A DNA stretch of 64,000 nucleotides, from assembly GCA_035610365.1 (NCBI GenBank), contig CM069433.1:60192487-60256486 (forward strand). The letters run 5' to 3'. A program made the translations under genes and the position numbers. The number at the start of each line of letters is the position of its first letter. Position 1 is the stretch's first letter. Below the pieces are notes generated by a model. The model was given only the letters and a program-made list of their open reading frames with translations, did not search any database and was not told the DNA's origin. The DNA is from Aquatica leii (Eukaryota > Arthropoda > Insecta > Coleoptera > Lampyridae). This document shows positions 11,101 to 25,253 of the stretch, piece by piece.

Positions 11101-14100
11101 ACTACCAGAATGTGCAACGCTTGAAAACGATATCATATTGTACAGCAGTACTAACTGCAATGTTTATACCATTTTTACTAATGAAATTCTTTCCTATACG
11201 GACATTAGTCCTTAGCAATACGATCAAACCAAAGATTTGCAAAATATTAAGCAAAATAAAACTACTAGAGGTTAAAAAGATTAAAATCTAAGGTTTATTA
11301 ACATTGTTATTTAGGAATTAATTTCGTTGACGGGCATTAGGACCTAGCAATGCATGCAAACTAAAGTTCTCCATAATTATTGTAAAATGAAACTACCAGA
11401 ATCTGAGACGCTTGAAAACGATATCATATTGTACAGCAGTACTAATTGCAATGTTTATACCATTCTTACTAATGAAATTCTTTCCTATACGGACATTAGT
11501 CCTTAGCAATACGATCAAACCAAAGATTTGCAAAATATTAAGCAAAATAAAACTACTAGAGTTTAAAAAGGTTAAAATCGGAGGTTTATTAAAATTGTTA
11601 TTTAGGAATTATTTTGGTTGACGGACAATAATACCTAGCAATGCATGCAAACTAAAGTTTTCCATAATATCATGTAAAATCAAACTACCAGAATCTGTAG
11701 CGATTGAAAACAATATCATATTGTATAGCAGTACTAACTGCAATGTTTATATCATTCTTACTAATGAAATTCTTTCCTATACGGACATTAGTCTTTAGCA
11801 ATACGATCAAACCAAAGATTTGCAAAATATTAAGCAAAATAAAACTACTAGAGGTTAAAAAGATTAAAATCTGAGGTTTATTAACATTGTTATTTAGGAA
11901 TTAATTGCGTTGACGGACATTAGGACCTAGCAATGCATGCAAACTAAAGTTATCCATAATTATTGTAAAATGAAACTACCAGAATCTGAGACGCTTGAAA
12001 ACGATATCATATTGTACAGCAGTACTAATTGCAATGTTTATACCATTCTTACTAATGAAATTCTTTCCTATACGGACATTAGTAGTTAGCAATACGATCA
12101 AACCAAAGATTTGCAAAATATTAAGCAAAATAAAACTACTAGAGGTTAAAAAGATTAAAATCTGAGGTTTATTAACATTGTTATTTACGAATTATTTTGG
12201 TTGACGGACAATAATACCTAGCAATGCATGCAAACTAAAGTTTTCCATAATAACATGTAAAATCAAACTACTAGAATGTGCAACGCTTGAAAACGATATC
12301 ATATTGTACAGCAGTACTAACTGCAATGTTTATAACATTCTTACTAATGAAATTCTTTCCTATACGGACAATAGTCGTTAGCAATACGATCAAACCAAAG
12401 ATTTGCAAAATATTAAGCAACATAAAACTACTAGAGTTTAAAAAGGTTAAATCGGAGGTTTATTAAAATTGTTATTTAGGAATTATTTTGGTTGACGGAC
12501 AATAATACCTAGCAATACATGCAAACTAAAGTTCTCCATAATTATTGTAAAATGAAACAACCAGAATCTGAGACGCTTGAAAACGATATCATATTGTACA
12601 GCAGTACTAACTGCAATGTTTATACCATTCTTACTAATGAAATTCTTTCCTATACGGACTTTAGTAGTTAGCAATACGATCAAACCAAAGATTTGCAAAA
12701 TATTAAGCAAAATTAACTACTAGAATTAAAAAGATTAAAATCGGAGGTTTATTACCAATATTATTTAGGAATAAATTTGGTTGACGGACAATAGTACCTA
12801 GCAATACATGCAAACTAAAGTTTTCCAAATAACATGTAAAATCAAACTACCACAATCTGCAACGCTTGAAAACTATATCATATTGTACAGCAGTACTAGT
12901 TGCAATGTTTATACCATTCTTACTAATGAAATTCTTTCCTATACGGACATTAGTCCTTAGCAATACGATCAAACCAAAGATTTGCAAAATATTAAGCAAA
13001 ATAAAACTACTAGAGGTTAAAAAGATTAAAATCTGAGGTTTATTAACATTGTTATTTAGGAATTAATTTTGTTGACGGACATTAGGACCTAGCAATGCAT
13101 ACAAACTAAAGTTCTCCATAATTATTGTAAAATGAAACTACTAGAATCTGAGACGCTTGAAAACGATATCATATTGTACAGCAGTACTAATTGCAATGTT
13201 TATACCATTCTTACTAATGAAATTCTTTCCTATACGGACATTAGTCTTTAGCTATACGATCAAACCAAAGATTTGCAAAATATTAAGCAAAATAAAACTA
13301 CTAGAAGTTAGAAAGATTAAAATCTGAGGTTTATTAACATTGTTATTTAGGAATTAATTTCGTTGACGGACATTAGGACCTAGAATGCATGCAAACTAAA
13401 GTTCTCCATAATTATTGTAAAATGAAACTACCAGAATCTGAGACGCTTAAAAACGATATCATATTGTACAGCAGTACTAATTGCAATGTTTATACCATTC
13501 TTACTAATGAAATTCTTTCCTATACGGACATTAGTCCTTAGCAATACGATCAAACCAAAGATTTGCAAAATATTAAGCAAAATAAAACTACTAGAGGTTA
13601 AAAAGATTAAAATCTGAGGTTTATTAATATTGTTATTTAGGAATTAATTTCGTTGACGGACATTACGACCTAGCAATGCATGCAAACTAAAGTTCTCCAT
13701 AATTATTGTAAAATGAAACTACCAGAATCTGAGACGCTTGAAAACGATATCATATTGTACAGCAGTACTAATTGCAATGTTTATACTATTCTTACTAGTG
13801 AAATTCTTTCCTATACGGACATTAGTAGTTAGCAATACGATCAAACCAAAGATTTGCAAAATATTAAGCAAAATAAAACTACTAAAGGTTAAAAAGATTA
13901 AAATCTGAGGTCATAACCATTGTTATTTAGGAATTAATTTCGTTGACGGACATTAGGACCTAGCAATGCATGCAAACTAAAGTTCTCCATAATTATTGTA
14001 AAATGAAACTACCAGAATCTGAGACGCTTGAAAACGATATCATATTGTACAGCAGTACTAATTGCAATGTTTATACTATTCTTACTAGTGAAATTCTTTC

Positions 14101-14517
14101 CTATACGGACATTAGTAGTTAGCAGTACGATCAAACCAAAGATTTGCAAAATATTAAGCAAAATAAAACTACTAGAGGTTAAAAAGATTAAAATCTGAGG
14201 TTTATTAACATTGTTATTTAGGAATTAATTTCGTTGACGGACAATAATACCTAGCAATACATGCAAACTACAGTTTTCCATAATAACATGTAAAATCAAA
14301 CTACCAGAATGTGCAACGCTTGAAAACGATATCATATTGTACAGCAGTACTTATTGCAATGTTTATACCATTCTTACTAATGAAATTCTTTCCTATACGG
14401 ACATTAGTCCTTAGCAATACGATCAAACCAAAGATTTGCAAAATATTAAGCAAAATAAAACTACTAGAGGTTAAAAAGATTAAAATCTGAGGTTTATTAA
14501 CATTGTTATTTAGGAAT
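8071..14517 (+). repeat. Satellite array, left block, with older class C monomers at the edge
   Basis: Tandem monomers of about 290 bp run head to tail. The first roughly 2 kb (to about 10.2 kb) are the most diverged: partial at 8071-8390, then class C units marked by GCAGCACTAACTGCAATGAT and CCTATAAGGACATTAG. From about 10.2 kb the A and B subfamilies take over. A units carry CCAGAATCTGAGACGCTTG and B units CCAGAATGTGCAACGCTTG. Divergence rising towards one edge is expected where unequal exchange no longer homogenises copies. There is no coding capacity: open frames of 60-116 codons on both strands recur only because the unit recurs. The block ends at the GAAT flank of the first LTR-like insertion. 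Confidence 0.95.
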
Positions 14518-16334
14518 TGTAACAATCCTTATATAATTTGTAATTATTAGCAACAATTTTAAATTCATTTCAAAATTTTTCCCGCTTAAAATAGGCCACC
14601 AACAACGCTTTGTACCTTTATAATCTTTATCTTTGACCCCAGAGGCCAAGTTTTTCAACATTGGACTCTGATAACACGATACATTTTCGATTTTAGTGGG
14701 GATTTTTGTTCGAATTTGACTTCACTTTTGCAAGTACTGTTTAACAGAACTCAAGTTTTTCCTAATTAGTGCTTAGTGATTATCACTTTCGTTATTGTTT
14801 AACGGATTTAACTAATTTTGGAAGCAACAGGGGAGAGATTAGATTTCCAGTAATTACCTTTCTGAGCTTAATCAATCGTAACTTCCTCTACGACAATCGT
14901 CGGATCTACGACTTGAGTTGCCGTTACTTCTAAGAGCCCCGACCAACAACTAAGGGTGAGAATAATTATTTTAAATACAAGGTAGTAAAATTTCTTACTT
15001 GTCCCCAGGGTTTTTTTTTCTCATTTTTTTTCCACTCGTTTAACCATTTTACACGACTTAATCTTTTAATCGTTTAATCGATTATTTCGTTTTCTACCGT
15101 CGTACTTTCATTCACCTTCTTGTGAATTGGAAGTTTGAAATCACCAACCGTTGACACCGAAATACAAGAAAGGTCAATCAACCTCAAGTGCCAAGGTTAC
15201 CTTCCAGTTCCGGACAATTTACTTTCGAAGAAAACATCTAGCAGATAAGATAAATTAATTTTTAGTAGTTTAGTTATTAGATTTAGTATCGTACAAATCG
15301 ATATACACACAAACATTCTTTTCGTTTATACAATTACGTAGTAACTTGCTTACTTTGAATTCAGTTTATATTTTTTTTGTTCTATCAGTATCGCTGGCGT
15401 GTATATTAAAATTTGTTCATCGACGATTCTGTAAGCAAATTAAAGTTAAGGGGACGTTCATACCTGGGGTGTTAATTACCCAAACGACGATCGGAATAGA
15501 AAGCGATATCGTTTTAACCGGCGACGTCGAATATCAGGGACCTGTTTATGCTTCTTTTTCTTGTTTTAATTACCGCAGGGAAGTAAAGAATAATTAGTTG
15601 TCGAATAATTTCTTGCGCGATAACTTGCAGTTTAGTCGTTAAACTTTTTACAAGTAACAAAATTTTCATATTACAACTGATATCTCTTATCAAAACACAA
15701 CGATTCATTTCTTTTGTAGTAAGGTTATAATTCAGTTAATTATTGCTACCAACCTTTTTTTTATAAAATCAAATAAAAGAATTATTTTATTGCTGCCAAC
15801 TTTGATAGCTAAAATTAATATAATCTAAACTTGATTAACCTCTTTTTTTTTATTGTGGATTAAATATTTTATATACAGGTTACTACATAATAACATTAAT
15901 TTAACCATTGTACATAACGTGTAATAAGCCATCGATAATTTTTGAGTTTTTATGTTTTTAAACATTGATTTAAAGACATTTTGTTTAGTTATAATTAGGT
16001 ATAAGTTTATACAAGGTGTGTGTCGATTAACAAGGCGTACCGTCATACCAATTGTTTTTTTTATTATTTCTCTCTTTCCCTCTTTTTTTTTCCTCCTTTA
16101 GGGCTATAATTGTCGTAGAGTTTTTCCAAACTTCAAGAGGGTCTGGAAGATACCGAAGTCGCAGAAGAAACTCTTGTGGCGCCCGTAAATCACTTTTTTT
16201 TCACCAAGACTCACACCATCCTCCGAGAGAGAGCTAGCTTGGACGCGACTAAGGTTTCCCGATAATTCGGTTTTTTTTTAAGATTGGTAGCCGTTTTCCC
16301 TTTTTTTAAAGCCACCAGATTTACGCATATTACA
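14518..16334 (+). mobile_element. LTR-like element copy 1 (probable solo LTR) inside satellite
   Basis: A 1,817-bp non-satellite segment begins TGTAAC and ends ATTACA, the TG...CA inverted ends typical of LTR retrotransposons. The satellite on its left ends in GAAT. On the right the matching four bases read AAAT, one mismatch from a 4-bp target duplication that is intact in the other two copies. An AATAAA within the stretch near 15772 could be the polyadenylation signal of an LTR. No gag, pol, primer-binding site or polypurine tract is seen, hence solo LTR or a non-autonomous relative; a Ty3- or BEL-type origin is possible. A frame at 15346-15597 is not preserved in the sister copies and is not taken as a gene. 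Orientation is assumed from the AATAAA and is uncertain. Confidence 0.7.
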
Positions 16335-19300
16335 AAATTAATTTCGTTGACGGACATTAGGACCTAGCAATGCATGCAAACTAAAGTTCTCCATAATTAT
16401 TGTAAAATGAAACTACCAGAATCTGAGACGCTCGAAAACGATATCATATTGTACAGCAGTACTAATTGCAATGTTTATACCATTCTTACTAATGAAATTC
16501 TTTCCTATACGGACATTAGTCCTTAGCAATACGATCAAACCAAAGATTTGCAAAATATTAAGCAAAATAAAACTACTAGAGGTTAAAAAGATTAAAACCT
16601 GAGGTTTATTAACATTGTTATTTAGGAATTAATTTCGTTGACAGACATTAGGACCTAGCAATGCATGCAAACTAAAGTTCTCCATAATTATTGTAAAATA
16701 AAACTACCAGAATCTGAGACCCTTGAAAACGATATCATATTGTACAGCAGTACTAATTGCAATGTTTATACCATTCTTACTAATGAAATTCTTTCCTATA
16801 CGGACATTAGTAGTTAGCAATACGATCAAACCAAAGATTTGCAAAATATTAAGCAAAATAAAACTACTAGAGTTTAAAAAGGTTAAAATCGGAGGTTTAT
16901 TAAAATTGTTATTTAGGAATTAATTTGGTTGACGGACATTAGAACCTAGCAATGCATGCAAACTAAAGTTTTCTATAATAACATGTAAAATCAAACTACC
17001 AGAATGTGCAACGTTTGAGAACGATATCATATTGTACACCAGTACTAACTGCAATGTTTATACCATGCTTACTAATGAAATTCTTTCCTATACGGACATT
17101 AGTCGTTAGCAATACGATCAAACCAAAGATTTGCAAAATATTAAGCAAAATAAAACTACTAGAGGTTAAAAAGATTAAAATCTGAGGTTTATTAACATTG
17201 TTATTTAGGAATTAATTTCGTTGACGGGCATTAGGACCTAGCAATGCATGCAAACTAAAGTTCTCCATAATTGTTGTAAAATGAAACTACCAGAATCTGA
17301 GACGCTTGAAAACGATATCATATTGTACAGCAGTACTAATTGCAATGTTTATACCATTCTTACTAATGAAATTCTTTCCTATTCGGACATTAGTAGTTAG
17401 CAATACGATCAAACCAAAGATTTGCAAAATATTAAGCAAAATAAAACTACTAGAGGTTAAAAAGATTAAAATCTGAGGTTTATTAACATTGTTATTTAGG
17501 AATTAATTTCGTTGACGGACATTAGGACCTAGCAATGCATGCAAACTAAAGTTTTCCATAATAACATGTAAAATCAAACTACCAGAATGTGCAACGCTTG
17601 AAAACCATATCATATTGTACAGCAGTACTAATTGCAATGTTTATACCATTCTTACTAATGAAATTCTTTCCTATACGGACATTAGTCCTTAGCAATACGA
17701 TCAAACCAAAGATTTGCAAAATATTAAACAAAATAAAACTACTAGAGGTAAAAAAGATTAAAATCTGAGGTTTATTAACATTGTTATTTAGGAATTAATT
17801 TCGTTGACGGACATTAGGACCTAGCAATGCATGCAAACTAAAGTTCTCCATAATTATTGTAAAATGAAACTACCAGAATGTGCAGCGCTTGAAGACGATA
17901 TCATATTGTACAGCAGCACTAACTGCAATGTTTATACCATTCTTACTAATGAAATTCTTTCCTATACGGACATTAGTCCTTAGCAATACGATCAAACTAA
18001 AGATTTGCAAAATATTAAGCAAAATAAAATTATTAGAGGTTAAAAAGATTAAAATCTGAGGTTTATTAACATTGTTATTTAGGAATTAATTTTGTTGACG
18101 GACATTAGGACCTAGCAATGCATGCAAACTAAAGTTTTCCATAATTATTGTAAAATGAAACTACTAGAATCTGAGACGCTTAAAAACGATATCATATTGT
18201 ACAGCAGTACTAATTGCAATGTTTATACCATTCTTACTAATGAAATTCTTTCCTATACGGACATTAGTAGTTAGCAATACGATCAAACCAAAGATTTGCA
18301 AAACATTAAGCAAAATAAAACTACTAGAGTTTAAAAAGGTTAAAATCGGAGATTTATGACGATTAATATTTAGCAATTATTTTGATTGACGGACAATAGT
18401 ACCTAGCAATACAAGCAAACTAAGTATTTTCAGAATGTCGTCTAAAATCCAACTACCAGATTCTGCAACGCTTAAAAACGATACTTTATTGTAAAGCAGT
18501 ACTAACTGCAATGTTTATACCATTCTTACTAATGAAATTCTTTCCTATACAGACATTAGTAGTTAGCAATACGATCAAACCAAAGATTTGCAAAATATTA
18601 AGCAAAATAAAACTACTAGAGTTTAAAATGGTTAAAATTGAAGGTTTATGACGATTATTATTTAGCATTTAATTTGATTGACGGACAATAGTACCTAGCA
18701 ATACAAGCAAACTAAATATTTTAAGAATGTCATCTAAAATCAAACTATCAGATTCTGCAACGCTTAAAAAAGATACCTTATTGTAGAGCAGCACAAACTG
18801 CAATGATTCTAACATTCTTGCTAATGATTTTTTTTCTATAAGGACATTAGTAGTTAGCAACACGATCAAACCAAAGATTTGCAAAATATTAAGCAAAATA
18901 AAACTACTAGAGCTTAAAAAGGTTAAAATCGGAGGTTTATGACGATTATTATTTAGCAATTAATTTGATTGACGGACAATAGTACCTAGCAATACAAGCA
19001 AACTAAATATTTTCAGAATGTCGTCTAAAATCCAACTACCAGATTCTGCAACGCTTAAAAACGATACTTTATTGTAAAGCAGCACTAACTGCATTGATTC
19101 TAAGATTTTTGCTAATGAATTGCAAACTAAAGTTTTCCATAATAACATGTAAAATCAAACTAACAGAATCTGCAACGCCTGTAAACGATATCATATTGTA
19201 TACAAGTACTAACTGCAATGTTTATACCATTCTTACTAATGAAATTCTTTCCTATACGGACATTAGTCCTTAGCAATACGATCAAACCAAAGATTTGCAA

Positions 19301-22300
19301 AATATTAAGCAAAATAAAACTACTAGAGGTTAAAAAGATTAAAATCTGAGGTTTATTAACATTGTTATTTAGGAATTAATTTCGTTGACGGACATTAGGA
19401 CCTAGCAATGCATGCAAACTAAAGTTCTCCATAATTATTGTAAAATGAAACTACCAGAATCTGAGACGCTTGAAAACGATATCATATTGTACAGCAGTAC
19501 TAATTGCAATGTTTATACCATTCTTACTAATGAAATTCTTTCCTATACGGACATTAGTAGTTAGCAATACGATCAAACCAAAGATTTGCAAAATATTAAG
19601 CAAAATAAAACTACTAGAGGTTAAAAAGATTAAAATCTAAGATTTATTAACATTGTTATTTAGGAATTAATTTCGTTGACGGGCATTAGGACCTAGCAAT
19701 GCATGCAAACTAAAGTTCTCCATAATTATTGTAAAATGAAACTACCAGAATCTGAGACGCTTGAAAACGATATCATATTGTACAGCAGTACTAATTGCAA
19801 TGTTTATACCATTCTTACTAATGAAATTCTTTCCTATACGGACATTAGTCCTTAGCAATACGATCAAACCAAAGATTTGCAAAATATTAAGCAAAATAAA
19901 ACTACTAGAGGTTAAAAAGATTAAAATCTGAGGTTTATTAACATTGTTATTTAGGAATTAATTTTGTTGACGGACATTAGGACCTAGCAATGCATGCAAA
20001 CTAAAGTTCTCCATAATTATTGTAAAATGAAACTACCAGAATCTGAGACGCTTGAAAACGATATCATATTGTACAGCAGTACTAATTGCAATGTTTATAC
20101 CATTCTTACTAATGAAATTCTTTCCTATACGGACATTAGTAGTTAGCAATACGATCAAACCAAAGATTTGCAAAATATTAAGCAAAATAAAACTACTAGA
20201 GTTTAAAAAGGTTAAAATCGGAGGTTTATTAAAATTGTTATTTAGGAATTATTTTGGTTGACGGACAATAATACCTAGCAATGCATGCAAACTAAAGTTT
20301 TCCATAATATCATGTAAAATCAAACTACCAGAATCTGTAGCGATTGAAAACGATATCATATTGTATAGCAGTACTAACTGCAATGTTTATACCATTCTTA
20401 CTAATGAAATTCTTTCCTATACGGACATTAGTCGTTAGCAATTCAATCAAACTAAAGATTTGCAAAATATTAAGCAAAATAAAACTACTAGAGTTTAAAA
20501 AGGTTAAATCGGAGGTTTATTAAAATTGTTATTTAGGAATTAATTTGGTTGACGGACAATAATACCTAGCAATACATGCAAACTAAAGTTTTCCATAATA
20601 ACATGTAAAATCAAACTACCAGAATGTGCAACGCTTGAAAACGATATCATATTGTACAGCAGTACTAACTGCAATGTTTAGACCATTCTTACTAATGAAA
20701 TTCTTTCCTATACGGACATTAGTCCTTAGCAATACGATCAAACCAAAGATTTGCAAAATATTAAGCAAAATAAAACTACTAGAGGTTAAAAAGATTAAAA
20801 TCTGAGGTTTATTAACATTGTTATTTAGGAATTAATTGCGTTGACGGACATTAGGACCTAGCAATGCATGCAAACTAAAGTTATCCATAATTATTGTAAA
20901 ATGAAACTACCAGAATCTGAGACGCTTGAAAACGATATCATATTGTACAGCAGTACTAATTGCAATGTTTATACCATTCTTACTAATGAAATTCTTTCCT
21001 ATACGGACATTAGTAGTTAGCAATACGATCAAACCAAAGATTTGCAAAATATTAAGCAAAATAAAACTACTAGAGTTTAAAAAGGTTAAATCAGAGGTTT
21101 ATTAAAATTGTTTTTTAGGAATTATTTTGGTTGACGGACAATAATACCTAGCAATACTTGCAAACTAAAGTTTTCCATAATAACATGTAAAATCAAACTA
21201 CCAGAATGTGCAACGCTTGAAAACGATATCATATTGTACATCAGTACTAACTGCAATGTTTAGACCATTCTTACTAATGAAATTCTTTCCTATACGGACA
21301 TTAGTCCTTAGCAATACGATCAAACCAAAGATTTGCAAAATATTAAGCAACATAAAACTACTAGAGGTTAAAAAGATTAAAATCTAAGGTTTATTTACAT
21401 TGTTATTTAGGAATTAATTTCGTTGACGGGCATTAGAACCTAGCAATGCATGCAAACTAAAGTTCTCCATAATTATTGTAAAATGAAACTACCAGAATCT
21501 AAGACGCTTGAAAACGATATCATATTGTACAGCAGTACTAATTGCAATGTTTATACCATTCTTACTAATGAAATTCTTTCCTATACGGACATTAGTCCTT
21601 AGCAATACGATCAAACCAAGGATTTGCAAAATATTAAGCAAAATAAAACTACTAGAGGTTAAAAAGATTAAAATCTGAGGTTTATTAACATTGTTATTTA
21701 GGAATTAATTTCGTTGACGGACATTAGGACCTAGCAATACATGCAAACTAAAGTTTTCCATAATAACATGTAAAATCAAACTACCAGAATGTGCAACGCT
21801 TGAAAACTATATCATATTGTACAGCAGTACTAATTGCAATGTTTATACCATTCTTACTAATGAAATTCTTTCCTATACGGACATTAGTCCTTAGCAATAC
21901 GATCAAACCAAAGATTTGCAAAATATTAAGCAAAATAAAACTACTAGAGGTTAAAAAGATTAAAATCTGAGGTTTATTAACATTGTTATTTAGGAATTAA
22001 TTTTGTTGACGGACATTAGGACCTAGCAATGCATACAAACTAAAGTTCTCCATAATTATTGTAAAATGAAACTACCAGAATCTAAGACGCTTGAAAACGA
22101 TATCATATTGTACAGCAGTACTAATTGCAATGTTTATACCATTCTTACTAATGAAATTCTTTCCTATACGGACATTAGTCCTTAGCAATACGACCAAACC
22201 AAGGATTTGCAAAATATTAAGCAAAATAAAACTACTAGAGGTTAAAAAGATTAAAATCTGAGGTTTATTAACATTGTTATTTAGGAATTAATTTCGTTGA

Positions 22301-23454
22301 CGGGCATTAGGACCTAGCAATGCATGCAAACTAAAGTTCTCCATAATTATTGTAAAATGAAACTACCAGAATCTGAGACGCTTGAAAACGATATCATATT
22401 GTACAGCAGTACTAATTGCAATGTTTATACTATTCTTACTAGTGAAATTCTTTCCTATATGGACATTAGTAGTTAGCAATACGATCAAACCAAAGATTTG
22501 CAAAATATTAAGCAAAATAAAACTACTAGAGGTTAAAAAGATTAAAATCTGAGGTTTATTAACATTGTTATTTAGGAATTAATTTCGTTGACGGACATTA
22601 GGACCTAGCAATGCATGCAAACTAAAGTTCTCCATAATTATTGTAAAATGAAACTACTAGAACCTGAGACGCTTGAAAACGATATCATATTGTACAGCAG
22701 TACTAATTGCAATGTTTATACCATTCTTACTAATGAAATTCTTTCCTATACGGACATTAGTCCTTAGCAATACGATCAAAGCAAAGATTTGCAAAATATT
22801 AAGCAAAATAAAACTACTAAAGGTTAAAAAGATTAAAATCTGAGGTCATAACCATTGTTATTTAGGAATTAATTTCGTTGACGGACATTAGGACCTAGCA
22901 ATGCATGCAAACTAAAGTTCTCCATAATTATTGTAAAATGAAACTACCAGAATCTGAGACGCTTGAAAACGATATCATATTGTACAGCAGTACTAATTGC
23001 AATGTTTATACTATTCTTACTAGTGAAATTCTTTCCTATACGGACATTAGTAGTTAGCAATACGATCAAACCAAAGATTTGCAAAATATTAAGCAAAATA
23101 AAACTACTAGAGGTTAAAAAGATTAAAATCTGAGGTTTATTAACATTGTTATTTAGGAATTAATTTCGTTGACGGACAATAATACCTAGCAATACATGCA
23201 AACTACAGTTTTCCATAATAACATGTAAAATCAAACTACCAGAATGTGCAACGCTTGAAAACGATATCATATTGTACAGAGCAGTACTTATTGCAATGTT
23301 TATACCATTCTTACTAATGAAATTCTTTCCTATACGGACATTAGTCCTTAGCAATACGATCAAACCAAAGATTTGCAAAATATTAAGCAAAATAAAACTA
23401 CTAGAGGTTAAAAAGATTAAAATCTGAGGTTTATTAACATTGTTATTTAGGAAT
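16335..23454 (+). repeat. Satellite array, second block, containing a re-amplified copy of the array edge
   Basis: About 24-25 tandem monomers, mostly subfamily A with scattered B. At about 18.36-19.2 kb there are class C monomers almost identical to those at 8.67-9.7 kb, including the same unusual join near 19120 where a unit is shortened and runs into GCAAACTAAAGTTTTCC. From about 19.4 kb the order of variants follows that of 10.8-14.5 kb, at an offset that changes from about 8.64 to 8.94 kb by one monomer. The block therefore looks like a duplication of the left block with monomer losses and gains. It ends at the second LTR-like copy. Confidence 0.93.
18360..19210 (+). repeat. Internal island of edge-type (class C) satellite monomers
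   Basis: These units carry the class C markers (GATACTTTATTGTAAAGCAG, ACTGCAATGATTCTAA, CCTATAAGGACATTAG) otherwise confined to the left edge. The stretch 18669-19148 matches 9154-9633 closely, including a shortened unit whose end is joined to TTGCAAACTAAAGTTTTCC. The offset is 9,515 bp. A and B monomers flank it on both sides. Class C is inferred to be ancestral to A and B or an early split from them. Confidence 0.8.
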
Positions 23455-25253
23455 TGTAACAATCCTTATATAATTTGTAATTATTAGCAACAATTTTAAA
23501 TTCATTTCAAAATTTTTCCCGCTTAAAATAGGCCACCAACAACGCTTTGTACTTTTATAATCTTTATCTTTGACCCCAGAGGCCAAGTTTTTCAACATTG
23601 GACTCTGATAACACGATACATTTTCGATTTTAGTGGGGATTTTTGTTCGAATTTGACTTCACTTTTGCAAGTACTGTTTAACAGAACTCAAGTTTTTCCT
23701 AATTAGTGCTTAGTGATTATCACTTTCGTTATTGTTTAACGGATTTAACTAATTTTGGAAGCAACAGGGGAGAGATTAGATTTCCAGTAATTACCTTTCT
23801 GAGCTTAATCAATCGTAACTTCCTCTACGACAATCGTCGGATCTACGACTTGAGTTGCCGTTACTTCTAAGAGCCCCGACCAACAACTAAGGGTGAGAAT
23901 AATTATTTTTAAATACAAGGTAGTAAAAATTCTTACTTGTCCCCAGGGTTTTTTTCATCTTTTCACTCGTTCAACCATTTTACACGTTTTAATCTTTTAA
24001 TCGTTTAATCGATTATTTGTTTGCTACTGTCGTACTTTCATTCACCTTCTTGTGAATTGGAAGTTTGGAATCACCAACCGTTGACACCGAATTACAAGAA
24101 AGGTCAATCAACCTCAAGTGCCAAGGTTACCTCCCAGTTCCGGACAATTTACTTTCGAAGAAAACATTTAGCAGATAAGATAAATTAATTTTTTAGTAGT
24201 TTAGTTATTTAGATTTAGTATCGTACAAATCGATATACACACAAACATTCTTTTCGTTTATACAATTACGTAGTAACTTGCTTACTTTGAATTCAGTTTT
24301 TCTATCAGTATCGTTGGCGTGTATATTAAAAATTTGTTCATCGACGATTCTGTAAGCTAATTAAAGTTATGGGGACGTTCATACCTGGGGTGTTAATTAC
24401 CCAAACGACGATCGGAATAGAAAGCGATATCGTTTTAACCGGCGACGTCGAATATCAGGGACCTGTTTATGCTTCTTTTTCTTGTTTTAATTACCGCAGG
24501 GAAGTAAAGAATAATTAGTTGTCGAATAATTTCTTGCGCGATAACTTGCAGTTTAGTCGTTAAACTTTTTACAAGTAACAAAATTTTCATATTACAACTG
24601 ATATCTCTTATCAAAACACAACGATTCATTTCTTTTGTAGTAAGGTTATCATTCAGTTAATTATTGCTGCCAACCTTTTTTTATAAAATCAAATAAAAGA
24701 TTTATTTTATTGTTGCCAACTTTGATAGCTGAAATTAATATAATCTAAACTTGATTAACCTTTTTTTTGTCGTGGATTAAATATTTTATATACAGGTTAC
24801 TACATAATAACATTAATTTAACCATTGTACATAACGCTTAATAAGCCATCGAGAATTTTGAGTTTTTTTATGTTTTTAAACATTGATTTAAAGACATTTT
24901 GTTTAGTTATAATTAGGTATAAGTTTATACAAGGTGTGTGTCGATTAACAAGGCGTACCGTCATACCAATTGTTTTTTTTTATTATTTCTCTCTTTCCCT
25001 CTTTTTTTTTCCTCCTTTAGGGCTATAATTGTCGTAGAGTTTTTCCAAACTTCAAGAGGGTCTGGAAGATACCGAAGTCGCAGAAGAAACTCTTGTGGCG
25101 CCCGTAAATCACTTTTTTTTCACCAAGACTCACACCATCTTCCGAGAGAGAGCTAGCTTGGACGCGACTAAGGTTTCCCGATAATTCGGTTTTTTTTTAA
25201 GATTGGTAGCCGTTTTCCCTTTTTTTAAAGCCACCAGATTTACGCATATTACA
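23455..25253 (+). mobile_element. LTR-like element copy 2 inside satellite
   Basis: This 1,799-bp copy of the TGTAAC...ATTACA element is flanked on both sides by GAAT (23451-23454 and 25254-25257). It differs from copy 1 by small indels in T-runs (for example near 23946 and 24298) and by scattered substitutions. The flanking satellite is the same variant unit as at copy 1 (the left neighbour has TACAGTTTTCC and AGTACTTATTGC), showing it was carried along by array duplication. The left neighbour also has a private 2-bp insertion at about 23278-23281. Confidence 0.75.

Noticed and set aside
15346-15597. An 83-codon frame in LTR-like copy 1
   Set aside because: Indels in copies 2 and 3 destroy it, so it is not a conserved gene of the element.
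14518-16334. DNA transposon or Helitron identity for the 1.8-kb element
   Set aside because: There are no long terminal inverted repeats, and the element does not sit in an AT dinucleotide with a CTRR-type 3' end. TG...CA ends with a 4-bp flank fit an LTR better.
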